From NCBI GenBank assembly GCA_021205715.1, contig JAJPXA010000160.1, positions 1 to 5,062 on the forward strand: a stretch of 5,062 nucleotides of DNA, in the 5' to 3' direction. Below the pieces are notes generated by a model. That model was given only the letters and a program-made list of their open reading frames with translations, made no database searches and had not been told where the DNA came from. The stretch's first letter is position 1; each line of letters starts with the position of its first letter. This DNA is from Bacillota bacterium. GTDB taxonomy: Bacteria; Bacillota; Clostridia; UBA1381. This document shows positions 1-5,062 of this stretch, one piece after another. A program made the translations under genes and the position numbers.

Positions 1-1
1 A

Positions 2-3000
2 TATAATATCGCCATGGCGGAGGATGAAAGCACCGCATCAACCGCGCGGCAAATGGAATACCTTAACCGAGGACTTATAGCGGTCGACACCGGCAGCGGC
101 GTATATTTGTCGTGGCGGTTATTGGGAACAGAGAGCTTGTCAAATCAGGCGTTTGATATTTACCGCAGCAGTGACGGAACAACATATACCAAAATCAAGA
201 CCACCGGAGTTCACGACGCTACCTGCTATACCGATACAAGCGGCTCGGCAAGCTATACATACAAGGTAGTAAAAACAGGCAACGATCCGGATGATGAGAA
301 TGACGTCGCAACGCCTTTAAGCAGCAGCGTATATACAAACTATACATATAAATCCAGCGGGTTGACAAATCAAACCGCTTATATTGATATTCCCATTACC
401 GCGCCGACACCCGATCCGGCAAACACTTCGGCGGGAACAGATTATACCTACAGCGCGAATGATATGAGCGTGGGCGACCTTGACGGTGACGGCGATTATG
501 AATACATAGTAAAATGGGATCCGTCAAATTCTAAGGATAATTCGAACAGCGGATATACCGGCAACGTGTATCTTGACGCTTACGAGCTTGACGGCACACT
601 TTTATGGCGAATAGACTTGGGCGTGAACATACGCGCCGGAGCGCATTACACGCAGTTTATGGTTTATGATTTCAATGGCGACGGCTACGCGGAGATGGCG
701 TGCAAAACAGCGCCGGGATCAATCGACGGTGAGGGAAACTATGTCACAACAGTCGGAACATCCTCCGCTATAACAAGTGCGGATAATTCGGAAGATTACA
801 GAAACAGCAGCGGGTATATTTTGGACGGTCCCGAATATCTTACAATATTTGACGGTTATACAGGCGCGGCATTGCAAACCGTTTATTACGATCCGGCAAG
901 AGATATAACATCAGACTGGGGCGACAACTATGGTGGACGGTGTGACCGTTTTCTTGCAGGTGTGGCATATCTTGACGGTGAAACCCCGAGTCTTATAATG
1001 TGCAGAGGATATTACACCTACGCATATATTGCCGCGTATACATGGGACGGCACGAACTTGACGGAACAATGGCTAAGCACAAACAATCCGAGTGAGAGCT
1101 ATGCCACATATGCCGACGGTTCAACAAAGTATTCCACAAGCGGCTATACACTGTACGGTCAAGGCGCTCACAGTCTGTCCGTAGCCGATGTTGACAATGA
1201 CGAATATGATGAAATAGTTTTTGGTTCCGCTATTTTGGATCACGACGGAACGGTTCTTTTATACGACGGACGCGGTCACGGTGACGCGGAACACGTTTCC
1301 GATTTTGACAACGACGGCAATCAGGAAATATTCATGGTTCACGAGGAAGGAAAAGATAATGACGGTGCGAGCGTAGCATATGCGGTCGATTTAAAGAGAT
1401 ATAACGGAGATGTTTTGATGCAGGCGACAACCGGCGATGTCGGACGCGGATTTATGGATAACGCGCTTGACGATACAACCTACGGAACGGCGCAGTTTTG
1501 GTCGTCAAATGTTGCCGGTGTATGGGGATATAATCCGAATGACGCGTCAAATCCAATTGAAATCTTATCGGATTCAGTATCGGATTTCACAAATTTCGGA
1601 ATATACTGGGACGGTGATTTGGCGCGCGAATTGCTCGATGATACCAGACTTGCAAAAGTTACAACCTCGGGTTTTGCAAGATTTACATGGGGCAGCAGTA
1701 ATGCCTCGTGGTTTCCAAACGCATCATCAAATAACAGTTCAAAAGGAAATGCCTGCTTGGTTGCGGACTTGTTCGGTGACTGGCGCGAGGAGGTTATATT
1801 TAGGGATGAAACCGACAGTACGCTTAGAATTTTTATGTCATGCATACCCACCGACTACCGTCTTACTACGCTTATGCATGACAGCCAGTACCGCTGTGCT
1901 GTCGCGTGGCAGAATGTCGGCTACAATCAGCCACCGCATACAAGCTATTACATAGGCTCCGCGGCTTTGGCAAGCGAAAACACAACAACGCTTAATTATC
2001 TCGACCCCGCGGTGGAATTTACATCGGTGGTATACCCCTCGGCAAGCGGTGATTCGGATTCCGGATCTTCGTCGGCAACGGCTGCGCCGATAACGGTGGA
2101 GCTTACACCGGAAGCAGACACATATATTGTATATGACGATACAAACACAACTCACGGTTCCGATACGGAGCTTAAAATAAATCAAGCGGAAGATAAGTAC
2201 AGTGATGCCACTCCCGGATTGAAAAATGCGATGGGCTTAGGTTTGATACGCTTTAATATATCCGATGTTGACCCGGGAACAGAGCTTACATCTGCGACAC
2301 TGAAGTTGTATGATAAATTTACTGCCAATGATGATAAAAGAAATTCAGTGTTGCATCTTGATTATTGTTCGGATGACAGTTGGACTGAAAGTACTTTAAC
2401 ATCCGCGGATATAACGATACGCGGTTTGGGGACTCCTTTATCGTCATTGGGATTGTCACAATCGCCGGCATATAATACAAGCTATACGGAAATAGAATTT
2501 GACGTTACGGACGCGGTGAACGCGGACGAGGATGGCATTTATACCTTTACGCTTTGGACAGAAACCGCAAGGGAACAGGTTATAGCGTCAAAGGAATATA
2601 CGGGTGATGATGCGAAAGTTCCGACATTGGTTTTGGAATTTGAACCGATACAATACACCTCCGAGGACAGCTTTGAGTTTGACTCCGACAGCGGCACTAT
2701 AACGGGTTATATCGGCACGGACACGGACGTTGTAATACCCGAAACAATCGACGGTGCGGCGGTTGCGGAGATCGGCGACAACGCGTTTAAAAACGCCGAA
2801 ATAACGTCGGTAGTGTTCCCCGACGCGCTTGAAACGATAGGCGAGCGTGCCTTTTACGGCTCCGGTTTGACCGAGGTTACAATTCCCGACAATATTATAT
2901 CGGTCGGATTGCAGGCGTTCGCGTGCTGCGACAGCCTTGCGACCGTAACCATAGAGGATTGCACTGCGGATGATATCGACGGCTACACATTCTACGACGA

Positions 3001-4177
3001 CCCCGCGCTCGAGAGCTTTACGGTGTCGGAAAATAACGAGAATTACTGCTCATACGACGATATACTGTTCAATAAGGACAAAACAACGCTTTACCGCTAT
3101 CCCGAGGCGAAAGCGGACACCTCGTACACCGTAACGGCGGACACTATAGCGAGCCACGCATTCTACGGCTGTTCAAACCTTACATCCGTAAACATTGACG
3201 CTGTTTCGACCGTTAATACCTCCGCGTTTGTCAAATGCGACAAATTGCCGAGCATCAACATCGGCGAGGGCGCGTCAAGCATTAGCGGCGGCTTTGCGTA
3301 TAACTGCGCTTCCTTGACGGAATTTACCGTAGACGGCGGCAACGAAAGCTATGTAACCGTCGACGGCGTGCTGTATAACATCTACAAAACAAAGCTGGTT
3401 CAGTACCCCACGGCGAAAGCCGGTACCGAGTATACCGTCAACGCTTCCGACATCCTGCAATACGCGTTCGCGTATACGGCTAATTTGGAAACGGTTAATA
3501 TTACAGCCGCGAGCGATATATACTTCTCCGCATTCTATTACACAAGCGCGGACACGATAAATATCGGCGCAGACTGCGACCCCGAGGTCGACCGCAACGC
3601 TTTTTACAGTGGAAATCTTTCGAAGCTGTACATATACGGCGACATCAACACGGTATACGGCATCGCAAAAACCATTGATGTGACCTCAACCACCGTATAC
3701 TGCTACTCGACTTCGGATGTGTATGCCGATGCGGTTGATTCCGGCAAAGTAGATTATAAGCTGTTGGACGAGAACGATTCCGACGATGACAACGATGACA
3801 ACGATGACACTGATTCGGGTGATGATACCGACCCCGGTGATGACACCGATAACGATAACGATGACAACGACTCCGGTGACGACAGCGGCACCGGCGAATG
3901 GGAATACACAATCGACGGCATCGACGTTGACTCGACCGATCAGGTGAGCGTGACATACACTAATGTATCCGGCACCGGCGGCGTGCTTATAGTCGCGGTA
4001 TACGACGACAACAATGCGCTTATCGCCGTTAAAATTACGGATATGGGCGAGGCAGAATCGCCCGCGCAGATTCCCATTGACACCACCGCCGCAAAAACTG
4101 TGTCGGCGTATATATGGAAAACTGCGGAAAGTCAAAAGCCGCTCTCGGCAAAAAAGACAATATCAACAAGTGAATAA
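2..4177 (+). CDS. Rhamnogalacturonan lyase, PL11 family, multi-domain secreted enzyme (5' end cut by window)
   Basis: Cleaves the rhamnogalacturonan I backbone of pectin by beta-elimination, presumably outside the cell. Residues below are numbered from the ATG at 14. Order: PL11 catalytic region (about 12-672), Ser/Asp/Gly linker (676-691), CBM96/DNRLRE-type module (693-877), BspA-type leucine-rich repeats (884-1251), Asp-rich linker (1252-1294) and a C-terminal beta-rich domain (1296-1387). Family YesW/YesX proteins are about 600 residues, so over half of this protein is accessory. The frame stays open upstream of the ATG (codons Tyr-Asn-Ile-Ala at 2-13). No ribosome binding site or signal peptide is visible, so the true start and export signal almost certainly lie off the left edge. 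I see no LPXTG motif, SLH domain, dockerin or C-terminal membrane segment. Endo (EC 4.2.2.23) versus exo (EC 4.2.2.24) action cannot be decided from the sequence alone. The PL11 call is firm; attachment and exact substrate are inference. Confidence 0.93.
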   Translation, partial: YNIAMAEDESTASTARQMEYLNRGLIAVDTGSGVYLSWRLLGTESLSNQAFDIYRSSDGTTYTKIKTTGVHDATCYTDTSGSASYTYKVVKTGNDPDDENDVATPLSSSVYTNYTYKSSGLTNQTAYIDIPITAPTPDPANTSAGTDYTYSANDMSVGDLDGDGDYEYIVKWDPSNSKDNSNSGYTGNVYLDAYELDGTLLWRIDLGVNIRAGAHYTQFMVYDFNGDGYAEMACKTAPGSIDGEGNYVTTVGTSSAITSADNSEDYRNSSGYILDGPEYLTIFDGYTGAALQTVYYDPARDITSDWGDNYGGRCDRFLAGVAYLDGETPSLIMCRGYYTYAYIAAYTWDGTNLTEQWLSTNNPSESYATYADGSTKYSTSGYTLYGQGAHSLSVADVDNDEYDEIVFGSAILDHDGTVLLYDGRGHGDAEHVSDFDNDGNQEIFMVHEEGKDNDGASVAYAVDLKRYNGDVLMQATTGDVGRGFMDNALDDTTYGTAQFWSSNVAGVWGYNPNDASNPIEILSDSVSDFTNFGIYWDGDLARELLDDTRLAKVTTSGFARFTWGSSNASWFPNASSNNSSKGNACLVADLFGDWREEVIFRDETDSTLRIFMSCIPTDYRLTTLMHDSQYRCAVAWQNVGYNQPPHTSYYIGSAALASENTTTLNYLDPAVEFTSVVYPSASGDSDSGSSSATAAPITVELTPEADTYIVYDDTNTTHGSDTELKINQAEDKYSDATPGLKNAMGLGLIRFNISDVDPGTELTSATLKLYDKFTANDDKRNSVLHLDYCSDDSWTESTLTSADITIRGLGTPLSSLGLSQSPAYNTSYTEIEFDVTDAVNADEDGIYTFTLWTETAREQVIASKEYTGDDAKVPTLVLEFEPIQYTSEDSFEFDSDSGTITGYIGTDTDVVIPETIDGAAVAEIGDNAFKNAEITSVVFPDALETIGERAFYGSGLTEVTIPDNIISVGLQAFACCDSLATVTIEDCTADDIDGYTFYDDPALESFTVSENNENYCSYDDILFNKDKTTLYRYPEAKADTSYTVTADTIASHAFYGCSNLTSVNIDAVSTVNTSAFVKCDKLPSINIGEGASSISGGFAYNCASLTEFTVDGGNESYVTVDGVLYNIYKTKLVQYPTAKAGTEYTVNASDILQYAFAYTANLETVNITAASDIYFSAFYYTSADTINIGADCDPEVDRNAFYSGNLSKLYIYGDINTVYGIAKTIDVTSTTVYCYSTSDVYADAVDSGKVDYKLLDENDSDDDNDDNDDTDSGDDTDPGDDTDNDNDDNDSGDDSGTGEWEYTIDGIDVDSTDQVSVTYTNVSGTGGVLIVAVYDDNNALIAVKITDMGEAESPAQIPIDTTAAKTVSAYIWKTAESQKPLSAKKTISTSE
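47..2029 (+). other. PL11 catalytic region: N-terminal beta-sandwich plus beta-propeller
   Basis: The N-terminal part (about residues 12-110) starts with RQMEYLNRGL and has SWRLLGTE, a hallmark opening of PL11 lyases, in an FnIII/Ig-like fold. The propeller follows. It carries repeated acidic loops of the kind that bind calcium in this family: DLDGDGD at 155-161, DFNGDG at 219-224, DVDND at 392-396 and DFDNDG at 430-435. Other family signatures seen are AHYTQF before 219, CRGYYT at 330-335, HGDAEH at 422-427, GDVGRGF at 474-480, WDGDLARELLD at 532-542, DLFGDWREE at 585-593 and YNQPPHTSYYIG at 637-648. All recognised blocks are present in the expected order with no frameshift, so the catalytic part appears intact. 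Block recognition is from memory of the family, not from an alignment. Confidence 0.92.
2090..2644 (+). other. CBM96/DNRLRE-type carbohydrate-binding module
   Basis: Residues about 693-877 form a beta-rich module. It opens with an Asp-Thr-Tyr motif (EADTYI) and a Gly-Ser-Asp-Thr-Glu-Leu stretch (HGSDTELKI). It continues with a strand containing LGLIRFNISDV, a 'TSATLKLYD' strand and a 'DDSWTESTLT' segment, and closes with VPTLVLEFE. This order matches the DNRLRE domain family, part of which is classed as CBM96 and binds polysaccharide (alginate and other uronates in characterised cases). Here it probably tethers the lyase to pectin or another cell-wall polymer; the ligand is inference. The coding DNA is markedly AT-richer than the modules on either side (42 G+C in bases 2281-2400). 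Confidence 0.75.
2663..3766 (+). other. BspA-type leucine-rich repeat region (LRR_5-like)
   Basis: Residues about 884-1251 contain tandem repeats of the BspA/Treponema pallidum type: 'IGDNAFKNAEITSVVFPDALETIGERAFYGSGLTEVTIPD' is typical but is quoted here only in part as IGERAFYGSGLTEVTIPD. Repeated cores include IGDNAF, IGERAFYG, SHAFYGCSNLTSVNI and NTSAFVKCDKLPSINI. The region opens with a 'SGTITGYIG...VVIPETIDG' cap that commonly precedes such repeats. In other bacteria BspA repeats mediate binding to host proteins, other cells or surfaces; pairing with a pectin lyase suggests substrate or surface adhesion, which is inference. The repeats become degenerate after about residue 1202. Confidence 0.85.
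3008..3616 (+). repeat. 102-residue higher-order tandem repeat inside the LRR region (2 copies)
   Basis: Copy 1 spans residues 999-1100 (bases 3008-3313) and copy 2 spans 1101-1201 (3314-3616). Each begins with a Leu-x-x-Phe-Thr-Val strand, then a non-LRR insert. The insert reads ENYCSYDDILFN..TTLYRYPEAKA in copy 1 and ESYVTVDGVLYN..TKLVQYPTAKA in copy 2. A 'YTV' strand and two or three LRR units follow (SHAFYGCSNLTSVNI against QYAFAYTANLETVNI). The register is exact for about 90 residues, but DNA identity is modest, so this is an old protein-level duplication and not a recent DNA repeat. A degenerate third start (LSKLYI) follows at residue 1202. Confidence 0.8.
3767..3895 (+). repeat. Asp-rich linker encoded by short degenerate direct repeats
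   Basis: Residues 1254-1294 contain 21 Asp in 41 positions, with the rest almost all Asn, Ser, Gly, Thr and one Pro. At DNA level the 9-base unit CGATGACAA occurs twice in a row at 3784-3801, followed by a third copy changed only at its last base. A second pattern, GGTGATGAnACCGA, occurs twice further on (about 3818-3850). It is most likely a flexible, highly acidic, possibly calcium-binding spacer between the LRR region and the last domain. Repeats of this sort are prone to slippage, so linker length may vary between strains. Confidence 0.75.
3899..4174 (+). other. C-terminal small beta-rich domain of unassigned family
   Basis: Residues 1296-1387 begin with WEYTIDGIDV and contain alternating hydrophobic strands (QVSVTYTNV, GVLIVAVYD, ALIAVKITD). 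They end with VSAYIWKTAESQKPLSAKK. The strand-rich pattern and the 'YIW..ESQKPLS' ending resemble a small beta-sandwich often seen at the ends of large secreted proteins of gut Clostridia, but I cannot name the family. It ends without a membrane helix or sortase signal. Likely roles are cell-surface or glycan attachment, or a folding cap; none is shown by the sequence. Confidence 0.5.
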
Positions 4178-4178
4178 T

Positions 4179-4211
4179 AAAAAAAGAACCGCCGCGGCGG
4201 TTCTTTTTTTT
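4179..4211. terminator. Bidirectional rho-independent terminator between convergent genes
   Basis: The inverted repeat GAACCGCC (4186-4193) and GGCGGTTC (4196-4203) forms a GC-rich stem, realistically closed by a CGCG loop (4193-4196). It is flanked by seven A on the left (4179-4185) and eight T on the right (4204-4211). The A and T runs give a U-tract on either transcript and can extend the stem. It begins 2 bases after the lyase stop codon and lies 25 bases past the reductase stop, so it can end both converging transcripts. Confidence 0.93.
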
Positions 4212-4235
4212 CGGCGTTTCGCCGTTGTTTTGCTT
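4212..4235 (+). terminator. Possible secondary hairpin/backup terminator
   Basis: Directly after the main U-tract, CGGCG (4212-4216), TTT loop (4217-4219) and CGCCG (4220-4224) form a perfect 5-base-pair stem. It is followed by the T-rich tail TTGTTTTGCTT. On the plus strand this could act as a weaker backup terminator for the lyase transcript. On the minus strand there is no following U-tract, so there it would only add structure at the 3' end of the reductase mRNA. Confidence 0.5.
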
Positions 4236-4949
4236 TTACAGCGCATACCCGCCGTCGGCGGATATTACCTGCCCCGTTATAAACGCCGCGCCGTCCGATG
4301 CCAAAAATGCGGCTGTTTTGGCTATGTCCTCGGGCGTTCCTATGCGCATAAGCGGCGTTTCATCCTTTAGCGCCGCCACGGTTTCCGCGTCAAGAGCGCT
4401 GTTCATCCGCGTCGCGATAACGCCCGGCGCGATGCAGTTCACGTTTATCCCCGAGGGCCCCAGCTCCTTCGCCATCGCTTTCGTAAAGCCGATAACCGCC
4501 GCTTTTGACGCGCTGTAAAGCGCCTCGCAGCTCGCGCCGACCTGTCCCCACATTGATGATATGTTGATTATTTTGCCGCTTTTTTTTGACACCATATTCC
4601 CCATCGCGTATTTTGTGACAAGATACACTCCGCGCATATTTACGTCAAAAATTCTGTCGTAATCCTCGGATATCGTATCGCAAAGCATTTTTATCTGCGA
4701 CACGCCCGCGTTATTTATAAGCACGTCCGCGCCGCCCGCGGCGTTGAGCGTGTCAATCATCGCGCGCACCTCGTCCTCATTTGCGACGTCGCATTTTACG
4801 GGTATGCCGCCCGTTTTTTCGGCAAGCGCCGCCGCCTCGTCCGCACTTTTGTTGTAATTTATAAAAACCCTATACCCGCGTTCGGCAAATTCAACCGCGC
4901 AGGCGGCTCCTATTCCGCGCGACGCGCCTGTAATCAAAACATTTTTCAT
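4236..4949 (-). CDS. ymfI: SDR-family reductase, probable EF-P 5-aminopentanone reductase (YmfI-like; FabG-related)
   Basis: A complete 237-residue classical short-chain dehydrogenase/reductase, cytosolic, with no signal peptide. Seen: dinucleotide-binding TGASRGIG (7-14), Asp54 in CDV, NNAG (79-82), catalytic Asn104, Ser132, Tyr145 and Lys149 (YSASK), and IAPGVI (173-178). Arg11 and the NYNKS stretch after strand 2 suggest NADPH preference. The block ISSMWGQVGASCEALYSASK with FTKAMAKELGPSGI is what I associate with clostridial and bacillary YmfI, which reduces the 5-aminopentanone group on translation factor EF-P to 5-aminopentanol. Generic FabG (3-oxoacyl-ACP reductase) is the alternative; no fatty-acid genes are visible. 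I chose the ATG at 4949 over the in-frame GTG at 4955, because AGGG lies 5 bases before the ATG and MKNVLITGASRGIG is the usual beginning. It follows another gene by 2 bases. Its DNA is GC-richer than the lyase's. Confidence 0.88.
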   Translation of the reverse strand: MKNVLITGASRGIGAACAVEFAERGYRVFINYNKSADEAAALAEKTGGIPVKCDVANEDEVRAMIDTLNAAGGADVLINNAGVSQIKMLCDTISEDYDRIFDVNMRGVYLVTKYAMGNMVSKKSGKIINISSMWGQVGASCEALYSASKAAVIGFTKAMAKELGPSGINVNCIAPGVIATRMNSALDAETVAALKDETPLMRIGTPEDIAKTAAFLASDGAAFITGQVISADGGYAL

Positions 4950-4950
4950 A

Positions 4951-4958
4951 ATCACCCT
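4951..4958 (-). promoter_or_regulatory. Ribosome binding site for the reductase, inside the upstream gene's end
   Basis: On the minus strand AGGGTGAT runs just before TATG and matches the Shine-Dalgarno consensus AGGTGAT apart from one extra G. The AGGG core is 5 bases from the ATG at 4949. It overlaps the last codon and the TGA stop (4954-4952) of the upstream gene, which favours translational coupling. It also argues against the GTG at 4955, which would lie within this site. Confidence 0.7.
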
Positions 4959-5062
4959 ATATTTTTCTTATATATTTCCATAAGCCCTTTGAGCAAAAGC
5001 TCAGCGGCACCCGTGATTTCGCTTTCGCAAAGCGGTATTAACACGGGCGCCAAGCCGCCCGG
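4952..5062 (-). CDS. C-terminal fragment of an unidentified upstream gene (5' part outside the window)
   Basis: The minus strand is open from the right edge to a TGA at 4954-4952, giving 36 residues. They begin PGGLAPVLIPLCESEITGAA and end LLKGLMEIYKKNIG. The tail looks like a normal protein C-terminus: a short strand (APVLIPL) followed by an amphipathic helix (ITGAAELLLKGLMEIYKK). It ends 2 bases before the reductase start and supplies that gene's ribosome binding site, so the two are very likely co-transcribed, with this gene upstream. I do not recognise the family. In Bacillus subtilis ymfI follows M16-type peptidase genes, but nothing in this fragment lets me claim that. Confidence 0.7.
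   Translation of the reverse strand, partial: PGGLAPVLIPLCESEITGAAELLLKGLMEIYKKNIG

Noticed and set aside
1437..1955. 172-codon plus-strand open frame inside the lyase gene
   Set aside because: It overlaps the PL11 coding region in another frame. Its product is rich in Arg, Thr and Ile with no recognisable motif, while the overlapped frame has conserved family blocks throughout.
1480..2185. Two minus-strand open frames (123 and 115 codons) antisense to the lyase
   Set aside because: They lie opposite conserved PL11 and CBM96 coding sequence, their products have no recognisable domain, and I see no ribosome binding site or operon context.
3784..3860. Regular short repeats as a possible CRISPR array or iteron origin
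   Set aside because: The units are only 9-14 bases, have no unique spacers, keep the lyase reading frame and simply encode Asp, Asn, Thr and Gly.
3645..4135. Minus-strand frames with Arg/His/Cys-rich or Val/Ile-rich repeats
   Set aside because: The low-complexity products are the antisense translation of the Asp-rich GATGAC repeats; the apparent membrane-like Val/Ile stretch is an artefact of that composition.
4014..4518. Plus-strand frames crossing the lyase end, the terminator and the reductase gene
   Set aside because: They run through a strong terminator and are antisense to the well-supported SDR gene; their products are Arg- or Ala-rich without motifs.
4953..4955. GTG start for the reductase, giving 239 residues
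   Set aside because: It lies within the Shine-Dalgarno-like sequence and overlaps the upstream stop. It lacks a good binding site of its own, whereas the ATG at 4949 has one at 5 bases.

Overview
The window looks like a fragment of a Bacillota (Clostridia) genome, probably from a plant-fibre-degrading gut or rumen lineage related to Oscillospiraceae. The evidence is a large multi-domain pectin-degrading enzyme of a type common in such bacteria, BspA-type leucine-rich repeats, and a YmfI/FabG-like reductase of the clostridial EF-P-modifying type. The taxonomic placement is an inference from gene content; there is no rRNA or other marker.

Layout. Positions 2-4177 (+) hold one very long reading frame that is open at the left edge: a secreted-type rhamnogalacturonan lyase (polysaccharide lyase family 11). 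Its modules in order are an N-terminal beta-sandwich plus beta-propeller catalytic region, a DNRLRE/CBM96-type carbohydrate-binding module, a BspA-type leucine-rich repeat region with a 102-residue higher-order repeat, an Asp-rich linker and a small C-terminal beta-rich domain. The signal peptide is expected off the left edge. Positions 4178-4235 are a compact intergenic spacer between convergent genes, with a strong bidirectional hairpin terminator and a second small hairpin. Positions 4236-4949 (-) encode a complete short-chain dehydrogenase/reductase, most like EF-P 5-aminopentanone reductase (YmfI). Two bases upstream of it ends another minus-strand gene, of which only the last 36 codons (4952-5062) are in the window. 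No stretch longer than 300 bases lacks a gene.

Functional reading. The two transcription units appear unrelated. The plus-strand enzyme would act outside the cell, cleaving the rhamnogalacturonan I backbone of pectin, with accessory modules for binding to polysaccharide or surfaces. The minus-strand pair looks like part of a housekeeping operon with likely translational coupling. G+C content rises in steps across the window (hand-counted 120-base samples: 41%, 35%, 49% and 62%), which fits a lyase gene assembled from modules of different origin. I see no CRISPR array, tRNA, rRNA, insertion sequence or phage feature. The most unusual item is the lyase's domain architecture and its unassigned C-terminal domain, not a wholly new system.
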